A stretch of DNA of 64,000 nucleotides from Duganella levis (GTDB lineage: Bacteria; Pseudomonadota; Gammaproteobacteria; Burkholderiales; Burkholderiaceae_D): positions 1-64,000 of the forward strand of contig NZ_WWCT01000011.1 of NCBI RefSeq assembly GCF_009857605.1, written 5' to 3'. Shown piece after piece: positions 26,198-34,937 of this stretch (within the stretch, counting starts at the first letter, position 1; each line of letters opens with the position of its first letter). The position numbers and the translations under genes were made by a program. Under the pieces are notes generated by a model. That model ran no database searches. It saw only the letters and a list, made by a program, of their open reading frames with translations, and was not told the origin of the DNA.

Positions 26198-26298
26198 CAC
26201 GTCTCCTAAAAATCCCAGTATCGGTCTGCGCTAAAAAATCCACAATCCGCTTAAAATGCAAAGGCTTGTTGATGCAGGCGCAACGAACGGGATACGCA

Positions 26299-27186
26299 AT
26301 GGACATGCTGAAAGAAATGGCGATCTTCGCCCAGGTGGTGGACTCAGGCGGCTTTTCGGCGGCGGCGCGGCACCTGGGCGTGACCACATCGGCCGTGAGC
26401 CGCCATGTGGCGCGGCTGGAAGCCCATCTCGGCGGCCGGCTGCTGTTACGCACTACGCGTGCCTTGTCGCTGACGGAACTGGGGGAGCAGGTGCACGTCG
26501 CCTGCGCGCGCATGCTGAGCACGGCGCGCGAGGTGCACGCCATGGCCGGCAGCTACAGTGCGCGGCCGAATGGCGTAATCCGCGTCAGCGCACCGGTGGT
26601 CTTCGGCCAGACCTGGCTGGCGCCACGCCTGCCGGATTTTCTGGCCAAATATCCTGAAGTGGATGTGCGCCTGACGCTGATCGATCGGACGGTGGATCTG
26701 GCCGAAGACGGCGTCGATCTCGCCATCCGCATCGCCCGCGACTTGTCGCCGGGGCTGGCCGCGCGGCCGCTGTGTGCGATGCGCTATGTGCTGGTGGCGT
26801 CGCCGGCGTATCTCGCCAGGCATGGAACTCCTGCGGCGCCGGATGATTTGCCGTCGCACGCCTGCTGTTATCTGGGTTACGGCAGCTTCGGCCCCGACTG
26901 GCGCTTGGAACGCGGCGCTGACTGCGTCGACATCCGCGTCGCCTCACGCCTGACCATCAACAACAGCGCCGCCATCGTCACGCTGGCCGAAGCTGGCGGC
27001 GCGATCGGCCTGGTGCCGGATTTTGCCGCGCGCGCGGCGCTGGATGCCGGACGCCTGCAACAACTGCTGCCGGATTGGGAATTCGACGCTCCCTACACCG
27101 GCAGCATTCACGCCGTCTACACACCCGGCCGCCACCTTGCGCTCAAAGTGCGCGCGCTGATCGACTACCTGGTGCAGTCGGTTTAA
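26299..27186 (+). CDS. LysR family transcriptional regulator
   Basis: A 295-residue LysR-type regulator. The helix-turn-helix lies at about residues 20-40 (SAAARHLGVTTSAVSRHVAR), with a periplasmic-binding-like effector domain from about residue 90. The start MDMLKEMAIFAQVVDSGGFS at 26299 is the usual LysR opening; the open frame extends back but those residues do not fit. It probably controls the divergent quinone oxidoreductase. Its last four bases overlap the convergent TPR gene. Confidence 0.92.
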   Translation: MDMLKEMAIFAQVVDSGGFSAAARHLGVTTSAVSRHVARLEAHLGGRLLLRTTRALSLTELGEQVHVACARMLSTAREVHAMAGSYSARPNGVIRVSAPVVFGQTWLAPRLPDFLAKYPEVDVRLTLIDRTVDLAEDGVDLAIRIARDLSPGLAARPLCAMRYVLVASPAYLARHGTPAAPDDLPSHACCYLGYGSFGPDWRLERGADCVDIRVASRLTINNSAAIVTLAEAGGAIGLVPDFAARAALDAGRLQQLLPDWEFDAPYTGSIHAVYTPGRHLALKVRALIDYLVQSV

Positions 27187-28370
27187 GGACGCAAGGCGTA
27201 GGTGTTAACGAATTTGCGGATGCCGTTCGGGTTGGCTTTTTTCCACGCTTCGAATTCAGCGCGCCAGGACTCCCGGTATTGCAACAGCATCAGTCCTGTT
27301 TCCAGCTGGTTGGCCTTGGCCAGCATGCGGATGTTCAGCAGCGCGGGATCCTGGATATCCGCGCCGCCGTTGGCCACCACTTCGTCAATCACCTGCAACG
27401 CCGAACGCCACGACGCCACTTCAATCGCAAACGGCTGGTCGGCGACTTTGTCCTGCAGGTTCTTCTGGCGCGCGTTCACTTCAAACGTGGCGTACGCAAG
27501 CCACATCGCGCCATCGGCAACCATTTTGCCGTTGTTGCCACTGAATTCGGAATCCAGGTTGATGACGAACTTGCCGTTGGCATCCAGCTTCACGCTGGCC
27601 TTGCGCTGGAGGTGCAGCGCGGTCATCGGGTAGCCCACCTTGTTGCGCAACGCTGCCAGCTTGTCCCAGGTCGGCAACTGGCTCGGCTGAGCCGCGATGC
27701 CGCCGAACAGCGCCGCCTCCGCTGCGTTCAACTTTTGCTGCCACTGCAACGCATCCGACAGGAAGCGCCAGGCCTGCCCGTTCAGCGGCTCGATCTCGGT
27801 CGCCTTGCGGAAGCGCTCCTCGGCCTCCGGCCATTTTTTCTGCGCAAAGTAGCAATCGCCGGCGTACACCTCGGCGCTGGAATACAACGGGTCCAGCCGC
27901 GCCGCCTCGTCGTACTTGACCAGCGCTTCAGCCGGCTTGCCGGACTGGAACAGCACCTCCCCTTCCTGCATGGCCTTCCATGCGGCCGGCGTCGCAAGAT
28001 GCAGCGGCGGCGGCGTCTCGTCCAACAGGTTGCGCAGCACTTCCTGCGCCAGCGGATCATCCGGGCCCAGCGTCAGCGCCTGGCGCGCCACCGACTCGGA
28101 CTGCTGGCGTAGCCGGACCTTGGCATCACCCTGTGCCTGCGACGCCGCCGCCATCAGCACGTTGGCAATCGCCGACAATGGTTCCGATGCGGCAGGGTCA
28201 GCCTTGGCCGCCTCCTGGAACTTGGCGATGGCGTCCTTGTATTTGCCCTGCGCGAACAACGACTTTCCTTCCTGCTGCAACGGCGCCGCAGCCGCGTTCG
28301 GCTTCACGGATGCGTGGCCGGTGGCGCACACCAGCGCCAACAACAGAGATGCTGCACGTACAGTTTTCAT
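27183..28370 (-). CDS. exported tetratricopeptide-repeat protein
   Basis: A 395-residue secreted protein with signal peptide (ending TGHAS) and a TPR-like solenoid. EEGKSLFAQGKYKDAIAKF-like units occur near the N-terminus, and EGEVLFQSGKPAEALVKYDE and AGDCYFAQKKWPEAEERFRK in the middle. The second half is not obviously repetitive. The start at 28370 is supported by GGAGG; an ATG five codons earlier lacks a site. TPR proteins act as adaptors; the partner is unknown. It is divergent from the membrane-bound AraC regulator. Confidence 0.85.
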   Translation of the reverse strand: MKTVRAASLLLALVCATGHASVKPNAAAAPLQQEGKSLFAQGKYKDAIAKFQEAAKADPAASEPLSAIANVLMAAASQAQGDAKVRLRQQSESVARQALTLGPDDPLAQEVLRNLLDETPPPLHLATPAAWKAMQEGEVLFQSGKPAEALVKYDEAARLDPLYSSAEVYAGDCYFAQKKWPEAEERFRKATEIEPLNGQAWRFLSDALQWQQKLNAAEAALFGGIAAQPSQLPTWDKLAALRNKVGYPMTALHLQRKASVKLDANGKFVINLDSEFSGNNGKMVADGAMWLAYATFEVNARQKNLQDKVADQPFAIEVASWRSALQVIDEVVANGGADIQDPALLNIRMLAKANQLETGLMLLQYRESWRAEFEAWKKANPNGIRKFVNTYALRP

Positions 28371-28438
28371 CGTTATCCTCCACAATATTGAGTGAATTGT
28401 AATTGCTTTGGATTGTTAAAAATGTCAGGATTTGTATC

Positions 28439-29554
28439 ATGGTGAATACAATTGCTTCCTGGCTGTTCCTAGCCGCCATTGCCCAGGCGGTTTTTCTCAG
28501 CATCGCGCTGCTCAACCCGCGCCAACCCGAAATGCGCACGGCGAACCGGCTGCTGTCGGCGCTGCTGCTGATTTTTTCAGCAATCATCGGCCATGCGTGG
28601 CTGGGGCTGAATCAGCTGTACCGCGTCTACCCGCACAGCGCGCTGGCCATCGTCACACTGGGGTTAGCGGTGGGGCCGCTGCTGTATCTTTACCTGCACG
28701 CCATGCTGTCCGACCAGCCGCTGGGCCGCCGCGCCTGGCTGCATTTCGTCCCGTTTGCGGTCGCCACGCTCGCCATGCTGCCCTTCTACTTGCGGTCGGC
28801 TGACGAAAAACTGGCCTGGATGCGCCAATGGCACGGCTGGCCCTGGTATCTGGGACTGGCGGCGGTGGCCAAGCTGGTCATCCTGCTCGCCTACCTGCGC
28901 GCCAGTGTCCGCCTGGTGCGGCGGGTGCCGGCCGATTCGGATCTTGTAGGCGACTTGCGCCGGCTCATGCGCTTGTGGCTGGCGAGTGGAGCGCTGAGCG
29001 TGATCGCGGTGGCAATGGCCGCGCTCGATATCGACTTGCCGTTGTCGGTGGAAATGGTGGACGGCGGCGCCCTGATTGTGTTCGTCTTCGCCACCGCCTA
29101 CACGGCGATGCGCTTGCCGCTCGGCTACCGTCCACGCACGCTGCCGCCCGCACCGGTTCCTGCGCCTAAACCGCGCTACGCCGACAAACAGTTATCCACA
29201 GCCGATCGCGACGCCTTTCTGGCCCGCCTGCAAACCTGCATGGAACAGGATCAGCCCTACCGCAACGGCGAACTGAAGCTGGAAGACCTGGCCGCGCAGG
29301 TAGCGATGACGCCGCACGAACTTTCCCAGCTGATTAATGAACATTGCGGCGCCAATTTCGCCGATTACCTCAACCGCTACCGCGTTGAGGCTCTCAAAAC
29401 CGCGCTGCACGACCCGCAACTGGCCGGCACCAGCATCCTCGACTTGTCGATAATTGCCGGATTTAACAGTAAAAGCGCGATGAACCGGACATTTAAAAAA
29501 TTCACCGGCGTCACGCCCGGCGAATTCCGCGACCAGGCCAAAACCGCCGCCTAG
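28439..29554 (+). CDS. membrane-bound AraC family transcriptional regulator
   Basis: A 371-residue protein whose first 230 residues form about seven hydrophobic helices, followed by a linker and an AraC-type DNA-binding domain (about residues 265-371). The second helix-turn-helix region is ILDLSIIAGFNSKSAMNRTF with the FKKFTGVTPGEFR signature. Such regulators sense a membrane or extracytoplasmic signal directly. Start ATG 28439 has AGGA upstream. Downstream, in the same direction, lies an exported amidohydrolase, a possible target. Confidence 0.9.
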   Translation: MVNTIASWLFLAAIAQAVFLSIALLNPRQPEMRTANRLLSALLLIFSAIIGHAWLGLNQLYRVYPHSALAIVTLGLAVGPLLYLYLHAMLSDQPLGRRAWLHFVPFAVATLAMLPFYLRSADEKLAWMRQWHGWPWYLGLAAVAKLVILLAYLRASVRLVRRVPADSDLVGDLRRLMRLWLASGALSVIAVAMAALDIDLPLSVEMVDGGALIVFVFATAYTAMRLPLGYRPRTLPPAPVPAPKPRYADKQLSTADRDAFLARLQTCMEQDQPYRNGELKLEDLAAQVAMTPHELSQLINEHCGANFADYLNRYRVEALKTALHDPQLAGTSILDLSIIAGFNSKSAMNRTFKKFTGVTPGEFRDQAKTAA

Positions 29555-29631
29555 CGCGTGCCAAATCATCATTTGCGACGAAAACTGCGGCGTGGCACGG
29601 CAGACTGGGGCATCACAACAAGGAGCCCAGC

Positions 29632-31095
29632 ATGAAATTGCCTCACCTGATCGCCAGCCTGATGATTTGCGCACCGGCCATGGCCGGTCAAACCTGGATC
29701 ACCAACGTAAAACTGATCTCGCCGGAAAAACTGGATCGCATTGAAAGCGGCAGCGTGCTGATCGATAACGATCGCATCGTCCGCGTCGAGCGCGGTTCTG
29801 GCGGCAATACACCAGCCCGCGCCACCCGCGTCGACGGCAAAGGCTACTATTTGATGCCCGGCCTGATCGACTCCCACGTCCACCTGTTTGCCGTGCCCGG
29901 CATGAGCTTCGAGCAGGCCGACCACATGCAAACCATGGCCAAGGAGTATTTCGCGCAAATGCCGCGCTCCTACCTCTACTACGGCTATACCACCGTGATC
30001 GACCTCGCCGCCGGCAGCCGCGAATTCATCGACCGCGTCAAAGCCATGCCGCGTCATCCGGACATTTACGACTGCGGCCCGCCGCTGGTGTTCGCCAACG
30101 GTTATCCATCGTCGTACACGCCGCCGGCCTACCGCTTTGAAGTGTTTTCCAATTTCATTTACGACCCCGCCCAGGCCGACAAGATTCCCGCCCGCTACAA
30201 ACCGGAGGACTACACCCCGGCCAAAGGCGTGGCACGCGCCAAAAAGGACGGCGCCATCTGCGTCAAGACCCACTACGAACACGGCTTCGGCGCCCAGCGC
30301 AACCTGCCGGTGATGAGTCCGGCCGTGTACGGCGAAGTCCGCGCGGCGGCGACCAAGGATAGCCTGACGCTGGTGACGCACGGGAATTCCTTCGAGGCGC
30401 AGACCTTCGCCGTCAACGGCGGCGTCGACGTGCTGGCCCATGGCATGTGGCACTGGGGTGCGCTGAACAATTCGCCGGAGTTACCAGACGAAATCAAACA
30501 ATTGCTGGATAAAGTCGTCGAACGCAACATCGGCTACCAGCCGACCATGCAAGTGCTGTACGGCCTGCGTGCCTATGTCGATCCGGAATATCTGAACACG
30601 CCGGTGCTGTCCAAGCTGCTGCCACCCGCCATGCTGGCGTGGCTGAAAACGCCCGAAGGCAGCTGGTTCAAGGAAGAAGTAGCGGAAGAAGGCGAAACCG
30701 ACGAGACCGTCCGCAAGAATATGGAAGCGCCGCTGCGCCGCCAACGCCAGGTGGTTGCCTATTTAGCGAGCAAGAATGCGAATTTCCTGTTTGCCACCGA
30801 CACACCCTCTTCGCCCACTTACGGCAATATTCCGGGCCTGAACGGCTATCTGGAGATGCAGGATTTGCGCAATGCCGGCCTGTCGCTGGCGCAGCTTTTC
30901 AAGGCGGCCACGATCAACAATGCCCGCGCCTTCCATCTTGAAAAAGACCTGGGCAGCATCGAGCCGGGCAAGGTGGCCAATCTGGTGCTAATGAAGGAAT
31001 CGCCGCTGCAAGACGTCCGTGCCTACGATACGGTAGACACGGTCTGGGTGCGCGGCAAGCCGATGGCGCGCGAAAGTCTCGCCGTCGGCCAGTAA
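29632..31095 (+). CDS. exported amidohydrolase family protein (imidazolonepropionase/prolidase-like)
   Basis: A 487-residue TIM-barrel metal-dependent hydrolase. The signal peptide ends at about residue 18 (PAMAG). The metal-binding H82-V-H84 follows YLMPGLIDS, further ligands lie in VLAHGMWHW, and the catalytic aspartate is in FATDTPSSP. The C-terminal AFHLEKDLGSIEPGKVANLV strand closes the composite beta domain. Members of this subgroup hydrolyse cyclic amides, X-Pro dipeptides or ring amines; the substrate is unknown. Export suggests periplasmic action. Its stop is directly adjacent to the stop of the convergent nitronate monooxygenase gene. Confidence 0.88.
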   Translation: MKLPHLIASLMICAPAMAGQTWITNVKLISPEKLDRIESGSVLIDNDRIVRVERGSGGNTPARATRVDGKGYYLMPGLIDSHVHLFAVPGMSFEQADHMQTMAKEYFAQMPRSYLYYGYTTVIDLAAGSREFIDRVKAMPRHPDIYDCGPPLVFANGYPSSYTPPAYRFEVFSNFIYDPAQADKIPARYKPEDYTPAKGVARAKKDGAICVKTHYEHGFGAQRNLPVMSPAVYGEVRAAATKDSLTLVTHGNSFEAQTFAVNGGVDVLAHGMWHWGALNNSPELPDEIKQLLDKVVERNIGYQPTMQVLYGLRAYVDPEYLNTPVLSKLLPPAMLAWLKTPEGSWFKEEVAEEGETDETVRKNMEAPLRRQRQVVAYLASKNANFLFATDTPSSPTYGNIPGLNGYLEMQDLRNAGLSLAQLFKAATINNARAFHLEKDLGSIEPGKVANLVLMKESPLQDVRAYDTVDTVWVRGKPMARESLAVGQ

Positions 31096-32049
31096 TTACA
31101 GCGCCAGGCGAGCTCGCGCGGCGTCGTACTCGCGCTTCAGGCGTTCGACCATTTCGCCGGCCGATGGGATGTCGTCCATCAGGCCCACGCCCTGGCCGGC
31201 GCCCCAGATGTCGCGCCAGGCTTTGGCACTGCTGGAACCGAAGTTCATGGCGGTCTTGTCGGCCGTTGGCAGCGCGTCCGGATCGAGGCCGGCGGCGACG
31301 ATGGATTTTTTCAGATAATTACCGTGAACGCCGGTGAACAGGTTCGAATAGATGATATCTGCCGCCGTCGATTCAACAATCGCCTCGCGGTAGCCGTCGC
31401 TGACGTTGGATTCCTTGGTCGCCAGCCAGCGCGAACCGATATAGGCGAAGTCAGCGCCCATGGCCTGGGCCGCCAGGATGGCGTCGCCGGTGGCGATCGA
31501 GCCGGACAGCGCAATCGGACCTTTGAAGAACTTGCGCACTTCACCCACCAGCGCAAACGGCGACAGCGTGCCGGCATGGCCGCCGGCGCCGCTGGCCACC
31601 AGGATCAGGCCATCGACGCCCGCTTCCAGCGCTTTTTCAGCATGGCGGATCGAGACGATGTCGTGCAGCACGATGCCACCGTAGCTATGGATCGCATCCA
31701 GCATCTCTTTCGGCGGCGCGCGCAGCGACGAGATGATGATAGGAATCTGGTGCTTCACACACACTTCGACGTCATGCGCCAGACGGTCGTTGGACTGGTG
31801 GACGATCTGGTTGACGGCGATCGGGCCGACGCGCTTGTCCGGGTTGGCGGCCTGGAACTCAGCCAGTTCTTTTTGCAGATCGGTCAGCCACACATCCAGC
31901 ATCTCGGCCGGACGCGCGTTGAGCGCCGGGAACGAGCCGACGATGCCGGCCTTGCACTGGGCCGCCACCAGCGCCGGTCCACTGGCGATGAACATCGGGG
32001 ATGCGATGACGGGAAGGGTGAGGTTTTGCAGGACTGCAGGCAAGGTCAT
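31096..32049 (-). CDS. nitronate monooxygenase family flavoprotein
   Basis: A 317-residue FMN-dependent TIM-barrel enzyme. The N-terminal LPVIASPMFIASGPALVAAQ, the VASGAGGHAGTL histidine motif and the FAYIGSRWLATKESN phosphate-binding loop are the nitronate monooxygenase/2-nitropropane dioxygenase pattern. It oxidises alkyl nitronates such as propionate-3-nitronate to carbonyl compounds plus nitrite. It is monocistronic. Confidence 0.92.
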   Translation of the reverse strand: MTLPAVLQNLTLPVIASPMFIASGPALVAAQCKAGIVGSFPALNARPAEMLDVWLTDLQKELAEFQAANPDKRVGPIAVNQIVHQSNDRLAHDVEVCVKHQIPIIISSLRAPPKEMLDAIHSYGGIVLHDIVSIRHAEKALEAGVDGLILVASGAGGHAGTLSPFALVGEVRKFFKGPIALSGSIATGDAILAAQAMGADFAYIGSRWLATKESNVSDGYREAIVESTAADIIYSNLFTGVHGNYLKKSIVAAGLDPDALPTADKTAMNFGSSSAKAWRDIWGAGQGVGLMDDIPSAGEMVERLKREYDAARARLAL

Positions 32050-32139
32050 GGCGTACTCGCTGACGTGAGTTAATCGGTGCCGACGATTATAGATCGGAAA
32101 TAGTACGACCGTGCCGAAACTAGATCCACCCCTCTACAT

Positions 32140-33048
32140 TTATTCATTAAGTAAGTACTCACCCTCAACACGTGCCGCAGCACTGCGTACAAGTTGACTG
32201 ACAGCCCAGCGGCCGAGTTCTTCCGGCGTCTGCTTGAGGAAGTTGTTATTGGCGGCCGCAAACACCGGCATCGAGGTCAGCAGCACCGGCACATCGGCCA
32301 GCGCAATCCGCTGGCGCTCCAGCAGCAGGAACTTGAGCAGCACCTTCAGCGCGTTCTGCGCGTTGCGTAGCGGATCGGCGGCCAGGTATTCCAGCCGCGA
32401 CCGCGCGCGCGCCAGTGCGCCGGCCACATCGGTGAACGGCGCGCCGTGACCAGGAATCGCCACCCGCACGTCCAGCCCGGCGATCAGGTCCAGCGTGGCG
32501 CGTTCTTCGGCAAAGCCCGATTCGCCTTCCAGCTCGGGAAAGATGACGCCGAAGCCGTTTTCCCACAGCGCATCGGCGGATACCAGCACCTTTTCTTGCG
32601 GACAGTAAAAAATCAGTGAATGCGGATCGTGGCCGGGGGCGCCCAGCGCCTGCCATTCCATGTCGGCCAGGGTCAGCACGTCGCCGGGGGCGATGGTGGC
32701 GTCGAAGGTGAAGCGGTCGCAGCGCTGGCCGGTGGCCTTGAAACTCAGCGCCTCCACGTCCCAGTGCCGCACCTTGTCGGCCTCCGCCACCGGAATCGAG
32801 GTCTTGCAGCCGAAGTGAGCTTGCAGGATGGCGTTGCCGCCACAGTGGTCGGAATGCAGGTGGGTGTTGAGAATCTGGTCCAGATGGCGTCCGCGCAGCA
32901 CGTGGCGCACCAGTTCCAGCGTCTGCGGCGCGTGGCTGACGTAGCCCGTATCGATAATCGCCGTATCGTGGCGGCCCAACAACATGATGTTGTTAGACGA
33001 CAGCCAGCCCCGTTCCAGTACCTGTATCGAATCCGGCAGCACGCTCAT
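32140..33048 (-). CDS. MBL-fold metallo-hydrolase
   Basis: A 302-residue metallo-beta-lactamase-fold hydrolase with metal motif T-H63-L-H65-S-D67-H68. Further ligands lie in GAPGHDPHSL and AIPGHGAPF. The C-terminal helical tail is of the type found in LACTB2-like proteins. The substrate is unknown. I chose ATG 33048 (MSVLPDSIQVLERGW); it overlaps the stop of the DUF1289 gene by four bases (ATGA), while the longer frame runs antisense-like through that gene. Confidence 0.88.
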   Translation of the reverse strand: MSVLPDSIQVLERGWLSSNNIMLLGRHDTAIIDTGYVSHAPQTLELVRHVLRGRHLDQILNTHLHSDHCGGNAILQAHFGCKTSIPVAEADKVRHWDVEALSFKATGQRCDRFTFDATIAPGDVLTLADMEWQALGAPGHDPHSLIFYCPQEKVLVSADALWENGFGVIFPELEGESGFAEERATLDLIAGLDVRVAIPGHGAPFTDVAGALARARSRLEYLAADPLRNAQNALKVLLKFLLLERQRIALADVPVLLTSMPVFAAANNNFLKQTPEELGRWAVSQLVRSAAARVEGEYLLNE

Positions 33049-33260
33049 AGCTCCTCGTCGTCGAAACGGAGGGTTTGGCGCCGCAGCGGCAGTTCTGCCC
33101 ACACGGCGCGTTTGTAGTCGTCGTCGGCCTTGCCCCAGGCGATGATTTCCTCGATGGTCCGCAGGCAGCCCATGCAATATTGCCGTTCCATGTCCATCTT
33201 GCACAGGCTGACACACGGGGACGGCACCGGCGCGGGGATTAAGTTAGTTGCATCACTCAT
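33045..33260 (-). CDS. DUF1289 domain protein
   Basis: A 71-residue protein with the DUF1289 pattern PSPCVSLCKMD...YCMGCLRTIEEI. Its four cysteines are spaced as in a putative metal or iron-sulfur ligand set. The function is unknown. It is translationally coupled to the MBL hydrolase. Confidence 0.88.
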   Translation of the reverse strand: MSDATNLIPAPVPSPCVSLCKMDMERQYCMGCLRTIEEIIAWGKADDDYKRAVWAELPLRRQTLRFDDEEL

Positions 33261-33284
33261 GGCCCCATTATGCCGCGAAGCCGC

Positions 33285-33333
33285 TTGACTTGGGCGCGCA
33301 TCGGCGTAGACTTACCATCCATATAGATGGTAA
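33285..33333 (+). promoter_or_regulatory. promoter and palindromic operator of the CopG-esterase operon
   Basis: TTGACT (33285-33290) and TAGACT (33307-33312) with a 16-base spacer form a plausible sigma-70 promoter. A perfect inverted repeat, TTACCATC (33312-33319) and GATGGTAA (33326-33333) around a six-base centre, covers the expected start of transcription. That is where a ribbon-helix-helix autorepressor would bind. The regulator's GTG start lies 16 bases further on. Confidence 0.65.
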
Positions 33334-33348
33334 TCAGATGGAGACACT

Positions 33349-33762
33349 GTGGCCAAGCAAGAAATCAAGCTGAAGACTGCCGAATCAGAAAAAATCACCA
33401 TCAATCTGGGCCCGATCGACTTAGGACAGATTGACCTGCTGGTACAAGAAGGGTTTTACTCGAACCGTACCGATCTGATACGCACGGCAATCCGCAATCA
33501 GCTGAACCAGCACGCCGAGGTGGTCAAGCAGACCGTGGCGCGCAAGAGCCTGGTACTGGGCATGCAGCATTACTCACGCGCCGACCTGGAAGCAATCCAG
33601 GCGGCCGGGCAACGGCTGCAAATCCAGGTACTGGGCCTGGCCAGCATCGCCAGCGACGTTTCGGTCGAACTGGCGCTGGCGACTATCGAATCCATTTTTG
33701 TACTCGGCTCGCTGCACGCCAGCGCGGTCCTCAAAGCTGCACTGGCCCCGCGCATCCATTAA
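33349..33762 (+). CDS. CopG/ribbon-helix-helix transcriptional regulator
   Basis: A 137-residue protein. KITINLGPIDLGQIDLLVQE followed by YSNRTDLIRTAIRNQL (about residues 15-52) is the ribbon-helix-helix fold. The second half is a hydrophobic, probably ligand- or dimer-binding domain of unknown nature. GTG 33349 has GGAGA at 33340-33344. The stop is eight bases before the esterase gene, so the two are one operon, and the upstream palindrome suggests autoregulation. The C-terminal domain makes it longer than simple antitoxin-type CopG proteins. Confidence 0.85.
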   Translation: MAKQEIKLKTAESEKITINLGPIDLGQIDLLVQEGFYSNRTDLIRTAIRNQLNQHAEVVKQTVARKSLVLGMQHYSRADLEAIQAAGQRLQIQVLGLASIASDVSVELALATIESIFVLGSLHASAVLKAALAPRIH

Positions 33763-33770
33763 GGAGTGCC

Positions 33771-34937
33771 ATGAAACTCAATTTTCTAACGCAAATGCGC
33801 GAAGCTGCGCAGCAGATGCTCAATAAGAGCGTGCATCTGCACCGCCCGGCCGCCCAACCGGCCATGCGTGATATTAATCCGCCGCCGGCCAACGCGGCGC
33901 CGTCCACACCCCATGTGGCGCCGGATTTGCTGCCGGACCCACCGTCTGCGCAGCCGAATCCGGCCACGCATCCGGCCGAGTACGCGCAGGACATGCTGAA
34001 CCGCATGGGCATCAAGATCGATCTGCAAGCCAATCTGGACCGGGCCATCGATGTCGGTTCGCTGCTGCATCCGGCGCCGGCGCAACCGCTGCCGGAAGGT
34101 GCGCAATTTATCCGCAGCAGTTACAGCAACCACGCCGGCATGCGCAACTATAAGCTGTACGTGCCGTCGAGCTATCACGGCCAGGCCATGCCGCTGCTGG
34201 TGATGCTGCACGGCTGCACGCAGAATCCGGACGACTTCGCGGCCGGCACGCAGATGAATCAGGTGGCGGAGGAAATGGGCTTTTTCGTGGCTTATCCCGA
34301 ACAGCCGGCCAATGCTAACCACTCCAAGTGCTGGAACTGGTTCAACGCCATCGACCAGCAGCGCGGACAGGGCGAGCCGTCCATCATCGCCGGCATTGCG
34401 CGACAGGTCATCGAAGAGTACCCGGTCAACGAGCGCCAGGTGTATGTGGCGGGCCTGTCGGCCGGCGGCGCTATGGCGGTAATCGTCGGCACGCTGTATC
34501 CGGAATTGTTTGCGGCGGTGGGTGTGCATTCGGGTTTGCCGTTTGCATCGGCGCAGGATTTGCCGTCGGCGCTGTCGGCCATGAAGCGCGGCGCCAAGAG
34601 CGCGGGCAAGGCTGGCAATGGGTCGCAGCCGATTATCGTGTTTCATGGCGATAGCGACACCACCGTCAATCCGCGCAATGGCGAGCAGGTGATTGAACAG
34701 CGGCTGCATCACCATCGCGGCGCGCGGCCGTCGGTGCAATCGGGCGCGGTGCCGAATGGCTACCGCTACACGCAAACCACGCACACCAAGCCGGACGGCA
34801 CGCCGTTGGGCGAACATTGGGTAGTCCACGGCGCCGGCCACGCCTGGTCGGGCGGCAGCGCCTCGGGCAGCTACACCGACGCCAAAGGCCCCGACGCCAG
34901 CCGCGAAATGCTGCGCTTTTTCAGCACAGTGGCCTGA
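33771..34937 (+). CDS. PHB depolymerase family esterase (type I order)
   Basis: A 388-residue alpha/beta hydrolase without an obvious signal peptide. The oxyanion motif LLVMLHGCTQNP (histidine 147) precedes the lipase box GLSAGG (nucleophile S230). The likely acid is D294 or D296 (FHGDSDTTV) and the histidine is H357 (GAGHAWSGG). A Pro/Ala-rich linker fills the first 110 residues. Family members cleave short-chain polyhydroxyalkanoates or feruloyl/acetyl esters; the cytoplasmic-looking N-terminus might mean intracellular polymer or oligomer hydrolysis. It is co-transcribed with the CopG regulator. Confidence 0.87.
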   Translation: MKLNFLTQMREAAQQMLNKSVHLHRPAAQPAMRDINPPPANAAPSTPHVAPDLLPDPPSAQPNPATHPAEYAQDMLNRMGIKIDLQANLDRAIDVGSLLHPAPAQPLPEGAQFIRSSYSNHAGMRNYKLYVPSSYHGQAMPLLVMLHGCTQNPDDFAAGTQMNQVAEEMGFFVAYPEQPANANHSKCWNWFNAIDQQRGQGEPSIIAGIARQVIEEYPVNERQVYVAGLSAGGAMAVIVGTLYPELFAAVGVHSGLPFASAQDLPSALSAMKRGAKSAGKAGNGSQPIIVFHGDSDTTVNPRNGEQVIEQRLHHHRGARPSVQSGAVPNGYRYTQTTHTKPDGTPLGEHWVVHGAGHAWSGGSASGSYTDAKGPDASREMLRFFSTVA

